This document shows, piece after piece, positions 11,647-20,812 of a stretch of 64,000 nt of DNA. How positions within the stretch are numbered: the stretch's first letter is position 1; the number at the start of each line of letters is the position of its first letter. The translations under genes were made by a program, and so were the position numbers. The notes below the pieces were generated by a model that was not told the origin of the DNA, made no database searches, and saw only the letters and a list, made by a program, of their open reading frames with translations. This DNA comes from Byssothecium circinans (Eukaryota > Ascomycota > Dothideomycetes > Pleosporales > Massarinaceae). The stretch lies in assembly GCA_010015675.1 (NCBI GenBank), contig ML976979.1, positions 1,471,206 through 1,535,205 of the forward strand, in the 5' to 3' direction.

Positions 11647-11811
11647 ATGGTCTGGCCCGAACGCCGTCCCGGTATAATAGAGACAGAGTCTTGGTGGTGT
11701 TGCTGGTGCCATCACAAGCAGCCTCCAAAGTACGCTCACGAGCATCCGACGTGTATAACGCTGGGATGCGGGCATCGGCACTGCGAGAAGTGTGACCAGG
11801 TAATCGATTAG
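11647..11811 (+). CDS. Small cysteine-rich zinc-ribbon-like protein, 54 residues
   Basis: Reads MVWPERRPG, then WWCCWCHHKQPP, TCITLGCGHRHC and EKCDQVID. The spacing CxxCHH then C-x4-CxHxxCxxC is that of the small single zinc-ribbon proteins common in Pezizomycotina; zinc binding is inferred from the cysteines. The last codons (CAG|GTAATC) also look like a splice donor, so a further exon is possible. The frame is open upstream to an ATG at 11338, but that stretch is Pro/Thr/Arg-rich and looks like leader; the ATG at 11647 starts the conserved-looking part. A similar ORF lies at 14430. Confidence 0.5.
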   Translation: MVWPERRPGIIETESWWCCWCHHKQPPKYAHEHPTCITLGCGHRHCEKCDQVID

Positions 11812-12855
11812 GCACTTTAGGAGAAGAGGAGGAGATAAGGAAAGGGCGTAGGGCGTAAGGATGGACTTGTGTATGTTATGAGTAGATTCAGAAGTAGTTA
11901 TCGCGAAGTGATGCTGTATCAAACAGCGGTTTCTCAATTCCCCAAGGCTTGAAGGCCCATACCACGGTGTTGAAGGCCTGAATAAGTTTTCTATGATTTG
12001 AAGATTGCCGGCGGTTCCAGTTATTACGCATTACAAAAATCCGGCACGAAAGCTTGCCGAGTGTCTTGTAGCCGTACTACATGATCGGAGTCCAACTGTC
12101 TTATAACATGTCACTGTATCCCGACTTCACTCAGCAGCCCTATTCTACCACTCGTTCCTCTTTTCTCCTCAGAAATACTATGAACCGTTACAAATGGCAC
12201 AGTAATGGTCTTGAACAAGCCTAGAATACCTACGCATACCGCGGTGTTGTGAAGACCAGATTTGTTAGCGACAGCGATAGTTTAACTCCCCTTCTCACAC
12301 ATTCCCTACTCTTGTGAAGAAAACTTCTTCGAGTATCAACCCTGCTCGAAATCGTTTGAAAAAGTCGCCTTGTCATGCACCTGAGCTTCTCGGCTTATGG
12401 CGTCTACGTCTTCAGGTCGATTAGTAGTGTTCTTCTCCATCCGCAACTGGCAACACGCCCCTCTCCCACATTGCCGTCGCAAGCATACACCCCATTCTCT
12501 GCGGCTTGGTTATCCAGCTCGCGAACCTGAGAAGTTCTGGACTATCGAATTCACACTGTATCCTCTCATGCTCATCATTACCATGTGGTACTTCCACTTG
12601 GAGATGTCACCAGCCCAATTGACACCCATTTGCGGCTCTTATTGTGGACTGTAGGACGAAGAAATTAGAGGCTCGAATTATCAATCCGTTCCAGTAATTT
12701 TCGTCCTGCATTTCCAAGATCGCCGGTTTTCTGGTTGACGGTACTCGGTACCGTGGCAGTATTCCACTTCCCCAACATCACAATCTGCTCTCAACTTCCA
12801 CACACCAGGTCGAGCCTTTAACGTACACAAACATATCTAGGTAATCACCGCTATC
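11812..12855. other. Intergenic region, no gene supported
   Basis: Upstream region of the membrane protein gene. An 85-codon ATG frame at 12397-12654 has no recognisable domain and is left out. Confidence 0.45.
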
Positions 12856-13833
12856 ATGCTGCCATCAGCATCAAAACTCGTCCCGCATCGAATGTCACCA
12901 TTACGCTACGGGGTCTACTGCCTCCTCTCCCTCCTCCATCCCCTGCTCTACCAGACCGTTCGACTCTATGCTATTTACGACAGCGATGCGCACAAAACAT
13001 GTTGCTTTCTCTTCTGTAGCCTTACATTGGCGTTCTTCGGGCCCGCAGTCATCGCATTACTACGCCACTATACCGGGACGCCGACTTCATCAACGATCCC
13101 TTCACAACCGTACACCGCCGTCCTGTCGTTCACGCTCTTCTATCTAGGTGGCCTTGCGCATTCCATACAAGAACACACCAAACCGGCTCCGTATCCATTC
13201 CACCAAGTCATCGCCATACATTTTGCGCTCTGCTTCTTCCTGATCTCCGAATGCGAGATTTATCGTTTATATTACCTCTACTGGATCGCGAAACCGGACC
13301 GCCCACGCATTCAATTTTCAAGCCAGCTCTTTGAAGTGCTACTCCTCATATTCCTCGGCGCGAATCTGGAATGGGAGTTTGAGCATAGCAGAGACGCCGT
13401 CACATACGGCATTCCCAGCGCCGACCTACGAGAGCCATCAACGATATCGATGCCTCCGACCTTTCTAGCCGAGTCGCGACAAACTTGGGTAGCCTTTATT
13501 GCGTTATCGTTTGCGCTGTTTCCTGTGGGAATGTGGCCCTGGAACTACGCCGCCATGTGGGCGGTGAATGGACGTGATGCTTGGGCTGAGATGGAGAGCG
13601 TATGGGCGTTGCGTGGGGGGACAAATCCTCTCTTTTCGACGGACAGAAGGGCTTGGGAATATTTTGGAGCTTTACTGTGGAGGCCGGTGAGGCTGTGGAA
13701 TCGGATGGTGCTTTGGTGGTGTTGGGACCTGGGGCGCTTGGTGTGGATCAGGTTTTCGGGCAGTGGCGGGGAGGCTTCTGCTGAGAAACCTAATACGGTG
13801 GAAACATATGGTGTTGTTATCGAAGGGATCTGA
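12856..13833 (+). CDS. Polytopic membrane protein of unknown function
   Basis: Intronless, 325 residues, with about six hydrophobic segments: residues about 17-39, 49-69, 85-103, 113-143 (ending in aromatic YRLYYLYWI), 150-166 and 210-236 (FPVGMWPWNYAAMW). There is no cleavable signal peptide; the N-terminus starts MLPSASKLVPHRMSP. The last 90 residues are Trp/Arg-rich and probably cytosolic. I do not recognise the family; the tight run of helices with few charges suggests a transporter or receptor-like protein, but no diagnostic motif is visible. It lies between two small zinc-ribbon-like ORFs. Confidence 0.65.
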   Translation: MLPSASKLVPHRMSPLRYGVYCLLSLLHPLLYQTVRLYAIYDSDAHKTCCFLFCSLTLAFFGPAVIALLRHYTGTPTSSTIPSQPYTAVLSFTLFYLGGLAHSIQEHTKPAPYPFHQVIAIHFALCFFLISECEIYRLYYLYWIAKPDRPRIQFSSQLFEVLLLIFLGANLEWEFEHSRDAVTYGIPSADLREPSTISMPPTFLAESRQTWVAFIALSFALFPVGMWPWNYAAMWAVNGRDAWAEMESVWALRGGTNPLFSTDRRAWEYFGALLWRPVRLWNRMVLWWCWDLGRLVWIRFSGSGGEASAEKPNTVETYGVVIEGI

Positions 13834-14429
13834 AGTTTGGGAAGCTGGGCTAGATGTACTTCAGCAGCTTTTGTGATGAGACATCCTGGAGTTCTGGATG
13901 TACCAAGGCCCCTTCCAAGTCTTGATCCTGATTGCTGATCTTAAAGAAAGATTGTTTATACTACCTTCGCGACGAACGCTTGGGTTTCTGCCGTAGCTAA
14001 TATCTCGCGTAGTGTATCAGTTAGGATGAATATGTGGCACCTTGCGTTTCCTGTATGTAATTTTGCTAGTCGCAATGCCAAACACAAATTCCTCCTCATT
14101 TCTTCCTTCACTAAGCCCAAACGTTTTGACGTGAAGTGCGATAGTATTTCTAAATTGCTTCTTACATTTGTCCATCATAGACCTGTCGAAACCGACATTA
14201 TTCAGCAACCTCGCTCCCGAAGTTCGCAAGCCGTCTCAACGAATACCCAGACATCGTCAACCTCTGTTTAATTCGTCAAGCGCTCCCACACCACTGGTGC
14301 CGCCGCACTACCGACGCAGTCGATGTGCACACTAGCACCATAAAAGACTCGAATTTATCAGTCGCTAAACTTCTCTCACATCCTTCCTTCTCCCACTACA
14401 CCAAGCCCATCCAACCCTCTACACCCACC
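13834..14429. other. Intergenic region, no gene supported
   Basis: 3' flank of the membrane protein and promoter of the small ORF at 14430; a CCATAAAAG TATA-like site lies near 14338. Short overlapping frames on both strands are not convincing. Confidence 0.45.
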
Positions 14430-14660
14430 ATGGTTCTCATTCCGCGCTATCCAGTGCACGCATGGCGCTGCCACGCATGCGGCCATAGCAACCACCCAAA
14501 ATTCCTTAATGACATAATCGGTGATAAGATAGTCCTGACGCCCCTGAATTGTGCGGTGTGTTGGCATGTGTATTGTGCGACTTGCGAGAATGGGGACGGG
14601 GAAGGGGACGAAGGGATTCGAGGTGGAAGGGATTGGAGGGAGAGGAGATCTGGGCCGTAG
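14430..14660 (+). CDS. Small cysteine-rich zinc-ribbon-like protein, 76 residues
   Basis: Starts at an ATG in a strong context (CCCACCATGG). Sequence features are MVLIPRYPVHAW, CHACGHSNHPKF, then NCAVCWHVYCATCENG, that is CxxCGH followed by CxxCxxxxCxxC, so one or two zinc-binding clusters are likely. The C-terminus is low complexity (Gly/Asp/Arg). Its length, MV start and Cys/His layout resemble the ORF at 11647. Function unknown; a short unspliced gene of this kind could also be part of a longer spliced one. Confidence 0.5.
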   Translation: MVLIPRYPVHAWRCHACGHSNHPKFLNDIIGDKIVLTPLNCAVCWHVYCATCENGDGEGDEGIRGGRDWRERRSGP

Positions 14661-15177
14661 GGAGCCTTTTGTAAGATTTCGTCCTGTGGAAAGGAGGAGA
14701 GGGCAAAGGGAGTGGTAGATGTGACCGTTTTGAAGAGTTAACTGGCCCCTGTTGAGGAAACAGACAAGGGATGACGGTCGCTTTGTTGTGGGGAGTTGAG
14801 GGAGGCCAGTGTTGAGTATGACGATGAGGATAGGAAGGTATGTCAAGGGGGCTCTGGATTTTTGCTTTGCAGAATGTTTTCGCCCGAAACTCTTGTAATG
14901 GGTCCCATGCTTGTGTACCTTTGGAGGGCCGTTGTCTTGCTTCCATGTACTGAGGAGCTGACGTCCTCAACCCACTTTCCTAACTTTTCCATGTACTGTG
15001 CTCGCTTGCTTCACTCCTGCCCCTCATGCTTCCCTTTCATTTGAGCCTCGTCGTCGGTTCTACTCAGTTGGGGCGAGATTTCGAAACTGGGCCGGCATCT
15101 CAGCTCTCCAAGGTCTTGTCGCCCGTTTCTGAGCTAGACTATACGACTTGATCGCTTCCGAAAACATTGCTAATTCC
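14661..15177. other. Intergenic region, no gene supported
   Basis: Purine-rich on the + strand up to about 14.8 kb. Overlapping frames here have biased composition (Pro/Ser/His-rich on the minus strand) and no domain. Confidence 0.4.
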
Positions 15178-15774
15178 CTACTGCTCCATACACAAGAGAA
15201 TAGACAAGAGACTCGGACTGTCCTGCTCGAGTTGCGCCTCCACATCTCCCCTCTTTGCCGTTCGTCGAAACCAGAGTGAGAGGCGCACCTGTTCACAGGT
15301 GCTCAAGGTCAACAGATTCGCCGTATAGTGCGCCAAACAACTCCAGACAAGGTTCTTTGAATATTCGTTGCAGTAAACTCCAATCTCAGCACACACTATT
15401 GGAAGAAAGAGCAAGTACGGGCCGTTCACCCTCGGCGCCCCGGTCGGAGAAAGTATCCTCGATATGGTGTACATGTATGCAAAGGAGATGGAGACGAAGA
15501 GCCAGTAGGTCCAGGGTTGCGGGGGAGTCAGGCTCATGATTTGGTGTACGGCGGTCGATAGGAAGGATACCTGGAAGATGGCGGGGAAGTTGGGATGAGG
15601 GTGTTGCATGGTGGCAGTAGCTGACGACATTACGATAGAGCGTTGTGTCTGTCGCGGTAGAACGAATAATTTAATTGAAGGATAATGCGGCGAAACGGAT
15701 AAAGTGGCAGAAGATGAAGAACTGAGAGAAGTTGACGCCACCACTGATGCTAGTGGTCGGTAGCGCTGCGGCAT
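15178..15774 (-). CDS. Hypothetical protein with one or two membrane segments
   Basis: 198 residues from the ATG at 15774. The frame is open about 50 codons further upstream (to 15921) with proteinlike sequence (RRSSLDVFAEDDLLREFGVP), so the true start may be in an earlier exon. Hydrophobic segments: WTYWLFVSISFAYMYTISRI and YLLFLPIVCAEIGVY. Near the end a CAG|GTGCGC donor-like site after CEQ could replace the visible C-terminus by splicing. No family recognised; the gene model is uncertain at both ends. Confidence 0.4.
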   Translation of the reverse strand: MPQRYRPLASVVASTSLSSSSSATLSVSPHYPSIKLFVLPRQTQRSIVMSSATATMQHPHPNFPAIFQVSFLSTAVHQIMSLTPPQPWTYWLFVSISFAYMYTISRILSPTGAPRVNGPYLLFLPIVCAEIGVYCNEYSKNLVWSCLAHYTANLLTLSTCEQVRLSLWFRRTAKRGDVEAQLEQDSPSLLSILLCMEQ

Positions 15775-16286
15775 GGTAACTTCTGACGAACTAACCAATG
15801 TGTGATGATATTCAAGCGTTCCAGTTGGACGCAGAGGCACGCCAAACTCCCTCAACAGATCATCTTCGGCAAATACGTCGAGACTGCTTCGGCGAGTGGT
15901 ATTCTGCTGATTTGATTGTTACTGATTGATCGACGCCGATGATGTAGGCTTTGACGTGCTGTGATGCACAAAGGAAGATGGAACCTGATTACCGTTGCAA
16001 TGAGCTCACAGCGACGGCGCTACAATTTGAGCGTTGAGGTACCATTTTCCCTCCTGAATACTTCACAATTGATATTGGTCGGAGCGAAAGAGTAGAGGTA
16101 AGCACGATATAGAAAGTTGATAAGCTTCTAACTTCACATTTTCAGAAACTGATTAGGCATGCAGTTCGAATATACCCTCTCTGTTGACATTGATCGCCCT
16201 TCCATGCCTGTGACGAATGGCATCTTCTCCAGGGAAACTTATTTCTTGAGACTAAGCGCTGCTCATTTTCGAGCAGGAGCACATCT
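15775..16286. other. Intergenic region (possible upstream exon of the gene at 15178)
   Basis: The first ~150 bases remain open in the frame of the 15178-15774 gene. The rest shows nothing I can support. Confidence 0.4.
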
Positions 16287-17798
16287 CTACGCCTTCTCCT
16301 CCCCCAACGTCGAGCCGTCCAGCCGAACTTCTCCATCCACTCCCCCCATCCCCACCAGCCCCACAAGCGCCTCATCATCAACCACATCCGCAACCTCCGC
16401 TTTCTGTCCATGCGCAGCCCTCAACTGCACAATCTTCTCCTCGTCAAACTTCTTATACGCCTTGGGATTCTTCTTCTCCCTCTTCCCGTGTTCTTCGCTC
16501 TTGAACTGGTATCCCCTGATCCTTGGACCCTGTCCCGTCTTATCAGGCAGCTGCGGCTCGTAAAATGCAGAAAATGCGGCGACGTCGTCGTCAAAGGTAC
16601 CTTTTTCGATCGATGCGCGGATGGCAGTGAAGAACGAGGTTAGCACGGCGTGATTGTGTATCTGAATGAGAACCCAGCCGAGCATTTCTTTGGCGGACAG
16701 GAGGTGCTGGATGTAGGCGCGGTGATGTTTGGTGCAGGCATTGCAGGTGCAGCCTTCAGAGAGTGGGGACATGGAGAGGGCGAGTTCGGGCTGCCACATG
16801 TCGACGCCTAGAGACCGGCGAGCGCTTCCGTTGATCTTCTCGGGCGGTGGAAAGGTGAAATCGAGCGAAATGCCGGCGTCAGTAGCAGAGTTGATGAAGG
16901 GAACGGTGAAGAGGTCCATCCCGAGGCCAATGTGGCGGAGGAGTTCCTGTGGACTGGCGGGAACGTGGAAGGATAGACGTGGAAGATGGTGTAGTTCGTC
17001 TGGCAGGTCGTCAAGCAGGTATGCGTCGTATATGGCCACACCGCTGATCTTGTCCACCATGTCGTCCAGGAGATGCTCCAGGTACCACGATTGCAAATCC
17101 CGTTCAATAGGCAGTATTGGCGCGAATATTTTGAATTTGCGCTCTTCCTTATCCACGCTATTCTTCTTTGCGATAATATCGCGCAGCCAAACCTCAGTTC
17201 TATCACTCATCCTGTCCTTCCTTTTTATGCTTACAACTTCCTGTCCAAATGGTATATCCGCCAGCCCCACCACGATGTCTGGCTGTAATTTCCGCGCCGC
17301 AGCCGCATAGTATTCCGAGCTCATCGACTTGAAACCGACCGAAGTAAGGAGGGATATTTCACTGTTCGAATGCGCAACAGGCGTAGGTATGGGCGGGTTG
17401 CGACGCGCGCCGAGGACTACGAGCGTGTCTTTTGGTAGGGCTATAAATTTGCGAAGTGGGTCGGGGGCGTCAAGCTGAAAGATAGGCGGCGTCTTCTGAG
17501 GGTGCTTCTCAATGACTGTATCTATTAGCTGCATTCTTGTAGTTCAATGCGCATACGCACAGTCTTCGAGAGGAATATACACCCCCTCAAAGCCCCCGCA
17601 TTTCCCGAAATTATCTTGCGATATGTGTGGTATAATGCCACGAGAAGTATTGCCGATAAATCCAGGAGTCAGTACTGTCTTCCTCCCAGGTACAGACAGG
17701 CGACCCAGGCGGGGCGCCAATGCACCTGTGGTCTTGAGAATCGTAAAGTCGAGCATTTCTGGTGGGAGCTGGTCGAGATTGGACGCCGTTGGCGACAT
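16287..17798 (-). CDS. Queuine tRNA-ribosyltransferase accessory subunit 2 (QTRT2-like)
   Basis: Exons 17798-17561 and 17521-16287, 490 residues. QTRT2 pairs with the catalytic QTRT1 to exchange guanine for queuine at wobble position 34 of GUN-anticodon tRNAs. Visible family signs: an N-terminal LAPRLGRLSVPGRKTVLTPG block, TSRGIIPHIS, GVYIPLED, then SVGFKSMSSEYYAAAARKL and PDIVVGLADIPFG, and the zinc site CTCNACTKHHR with a later partner histidine in LIQIHNH. The C-terminal ~80 residues are Lys/Glu-rich extension. The intron is only 39 nt, inferred because the conserved frame resumes as YTVIEKHPQKTPPIF directly after LED. The catalytic partner is not in this window. Confidence 0.87.
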
Positions 17799-18787
17799 TT
17801 CTGAAGTGGCCAGCGATTGAGCAAAGTACTATCTACACGATCGTGCAATTGCGTCCAGGAGTAGGTTGTGATGATGTTTGCGTGTTGCAGCCGACGCTGC
17901 AACTCCCGGAACGATGGCTCGGAATGAAAAATGTCCGTGCGAGCACGTGACAGCGCGACACATACGTGCATCACATCTTTGTCTTTCCTCAGTGATGGCC
18001 GTGCGGGTCTAAAAGATACGAGAAGCCAGGACCATGAGCGTCCATGTGAAGACTCTGACTGATTATGGACTGTACCATGGTATTTTTAGAGAACTTGAAT
18101 TCCACCGGTGCATCTAAGTCATAGCATAGGAAGTTCGATCGTTTCCAAACCAGATCAGGAGCAGCCTATGAGCCTTTCCAGAGTGGTCGAAGGTCGCTGC
18201 AGCAACCCCTTCATGCTCTCCTTGCCTTGCCTTCAAATATTAACCACCACTCTCGATGAAGTCCCGTTGGCTATCAGCTCAAAAGAACACACATTGTCTT
18301 CATATCTTGCTGGGTTTCAGGTGGAAATACAAGTCAGCTTATTCTCTGAGGGGCGGTTCATTTCATCTCTACCATACTGTCATGCTTTTCGACAGTCTAG
18401 AATCTATGGCTACAGAGTTGGAAATGGAACACTGTTAATATTTTTCTTTCGAGCAGGATGTTGGAAAAGTTATATACTAGCTTAGGGGAATGAAGAAGTT
18501 GAAGAATAGGATCCGGCTATTTTGCGACAAAATTGCCGCGACTTGAATGAGACAGGAGTCGGCATGGTAAGCATGCTTGAGTCCGTGATATGGCCTTTCA
18601 AGTACCGCCTGAGCAACACCCCGACATCGGCAATCTTGCCTTCGATGGCATGGAGGACCAGCTCCCCTGCTTGCTTCTCCTCGAAAGGGTGCTGATCTAG
18701 ACTGAGCAGTACAGCACCATTGTGAATTAACAGTTTGTGAAAGCTGTGGAATTACCGAGGATGTAAATCGTAAAGAAGCGAAGATCT
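17799..18787. other. Intergenic region, no gene supported
   Basis: Region between two minus-strand genes. A frame at 18108-18485 lacks an ATG at its start and has no domain. Confidence 0.45.
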
Positions 18788-20413
18788 CTACCGTCGTCTC
18801 GGCAGTCTCCCACTTTTCGAGCTCCGTTTTTGTTGCCTTGTCCGATTACTGTTTGCTGTAGTAGACGTGGTACGTAATGTTGGCCTGGAACGACCTTTGA
18901 CGTTGCCCGTCGAAGATGCTGTCGTCTTACTCTTGTGCTCGATTGGGGTTTTCCCCTTCTGCGCAGCTATGCGCGCACTTCTCCGAAGCGGCTGAATTGC
19001 AGCTGGTGGCTGATTTTCTGTTGCAGGAAAACGCTGTTTGGTGTAGCTGGGCTCGTTCCCGGATGTCAAATTCGCTCCAACATCACCTGGCTTGCGTGAC
19101 GTGCTATTTGGCGGAACCAAACTTTGAGGACGGGCTTTTGGAGCGGAAGACCTTGTCTTTAGAGCGGTAGATCTTGGTTTGCCCGGTTTCACCACTTTCG
19201 ACGAACGCACATTCCGCAGGACTCGGCCTATCGGCTCTTCCGCTGCGCGTGGACTCTTGTTAACGGTAGATTGCCGGGCGGGGCCTTTCGTCCTTTTCCC
19301 TTTACCTCTGGCTCTGGTCATTGCTGGAATGGCGGGATTAACTTCTTCAGAACCTGAGGCTGGATTGTTGTCATCTGTATGATCGTTGTCGCCACCGGGT
19401 ATTGGTTCTGGGATTGAAGGCTCGGGACTGGAGAGATGGGGTCGTTGTTCATCATTTCTGGCTGCATCGGGCTGTGGTTTTGACTTTTGGCGTATTTCCT
19501 CCAAAAGGTCCTCGTGCCTCCAAGTCATGCCGGGGAGTTCGCCCCATGTAGGGTTCCAAAGCTCGTCTTCGATCCAGATCTTCTTCACGCTTTCGTAGGC
19601 CATGGCGTCGATATCGACTCTTCCAGTGGACCGCTTGAATAGAAGCTCGTCGCTTATCCATTCGCGCTCCTTAGATACCTGGAAGAGAAACTGGTGGTAG
19701 GGACGGGATGCCGAAGTATCGCGTTCAGACGTAGCGGCAGGCTCTCCAGTGCCACCTGGTGCGGAAGCATTCTCTAATCCTTCCATGTCAGGATCTGGTT
19801 TTTTTTGTCTCAATCCAGGGAAGATATTCAGGGTAGGCTTGGGCTCCGGCTCCGGCTCCGGCGAGGGTTCTGGTGTTGGCACCCTTTCATGGCCCCAGCG
19901 GCCCGAAGGTCGAGGTCCTCCTCCGGGATTTTGTTGTGAATAAAACCATCGGTTGTCCGATGGCTGGGCCCCTTTCGGCCAGGCCGAGCCCCATTCCTCC
20001 TTCCAGATGCCTTGTTCTACCCATCGGGACCGGACGTGGTTCTCGGCGTTCGCTCGTAGATCGAGTGTGTTATCGTAGTGCAGCGTCTCCTTCCGGCCAT
20101 AGCGCCTTTCCATGCTCAGGTATTCCAGGCGCTCTCTTGTCCTGCGCACCTGGCTGCTAAACTGGTTGGACGGCACCGACTGGAGCATGGATCTGTTGCG
20201 TTGGACTCGCAGTGCCGACTCATCAACAACAGGAGCCTCGGCAGGGCTATCAGGCTGTGTTGTCTCGCCGGAGGATGGGTAAGGTGGTGGAGGATCGCTA
20301 TAACGCTGAGCTCTCTCCAGGCGAAGTAGCTCTGGGTCTTCTTCCCACCGTTGGAGGGCTTCGAACACACGCGGTAAACCTTGGCGTTGGCGGTTATCGA
20401 AAACGAAGGCCAT
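18788..20413 (-). CDS. Hypothetical protein with repeated Trp motifs and basic SAR-type tail
   Basis: Intronless, 541 residues from the ATG at 20413 (MAFVFDNRQRQGLPRVFEAL). The N-terminal half contains two copies of a Trp motif: RSRWVEQGIWKEEWG followed by WFYSQ, and KKIWIEDELWNPTWG followed by WRHEDL; a third weaker relative is KEREWISDELLF. A PEPSPEPEPEPKP run lies between them. The C-terminal 250 residues are disordered and strongly basic, with PLRRSARIAAQKG and a terminal Arg/Lys/Ser tract, consistent with a nuclear protein (inference). I do not recognise a named family. Its promoter is shared with the divergent FHA kinase. Confidence 0.75.
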   Translation of the reverse strand: MAFVFDNRQRQGLPRVFEALQRWEEDPELLRLERAQRYSDPPPPYPSSGETTQPDSPAEAPVVDESALRVQRNRSMLQSVPSNQFSSQVRRTRERLEYLSMERRYGRKETLHYDNTLDLRANAENHVRSRWVEQGIWKEEWGSAWPKGAQPSDNRWFYSQQNPGGGPRPSGRWGHERVPTPEPSPEPEPEPKPTLNIFPGLRQKKPDPDMEGLENASAPGGTGEPAATSERDTSASRPYHQFLFQVSKEREWISDELLFKRSTGRVDIDAMAYESVKKIWIEDELWNPTWGELPGMTWRHEDLLEEIRQKSKPQPDAARNDEQRPHLSSPEPSIPEPIPGGDNDHTDDNNPASGSEEVNPAIPAMTRARGKGKRTKGPARQSTVNKSPRAAEEPIGRVLRNVRSSKVVKPGKPRSTALKTRSSAPKARPQSLVPPNSTSRKPGDVGANLTSGNEPSYTKQRFPATENQPPAAIQPLRRSARIAAQKGKTPIEHKSKTTASSTGNVKGRSRPTLRTTSTTANSNRTRQQKRSSKSGRLPRRR

Positions 20414-20812
20414 GATCGCAACGGGCAGCAACAGAGAGAACAAGGTAGCAGAGGCGGATAGGGAGATGAAGATGAAAATGACGCGCAGAGAAGATGGGAA
20501 TGATGCGCGGGGAGGCGGACGAGGAGTAATGGTGGAAGAGAAAGGACGTATCCAGCTCGCGCGTAGTAGGCGCCGATGGATAGGGCGGCTGATGCTTGGC
20601 GGTGGCCTACTTGGCGGCTGCGGCTGCCTAGTTGCCCCGCGTCTTACTACCCAGTCGCACCATGTAATGCTTGTAAGTTCCCCAGCGCTTACCAGCGCTT
20701 ACCAGCCGCCCACTTCAGTATGAAACATGCATCTGATCATGATAAATACTCAGAGTCCCGGTGCTGGCTCACGACCTAGAGTAGCTTCGTCTTATCACCT
20801 TTATCACAAATA
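20414..20812. promoter_or_regulatory. Divergent promoter region between two genes
   Basis: About 400 bases separate the ATGs of the Trp-motif protein (minus) and the FHA kinase (plus). The minus-side part is purine-rich on the + strand (CT-rich leader for the minus gene). A short direct duplication CAGCGCTTAC is repeated near 20685-20701. Confidence 0.45.

Noticed and set aside
12397..12654. 85-codon ATG frame before the membrane protein gene
   Set aside because: Not similar to anything I know and no sign that it joins the next gene.
15255..15539. + strand 94-codon frame opposite the gene at 15178
   Set aside because: Shadow of the minus-strand frame, which has hydrophobic membrane segments and a better composition.
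18108..18485. 125-codon frame on the + strand
   Set aside because: Begins at a GTG; the internal ATGs give short products with no domain.
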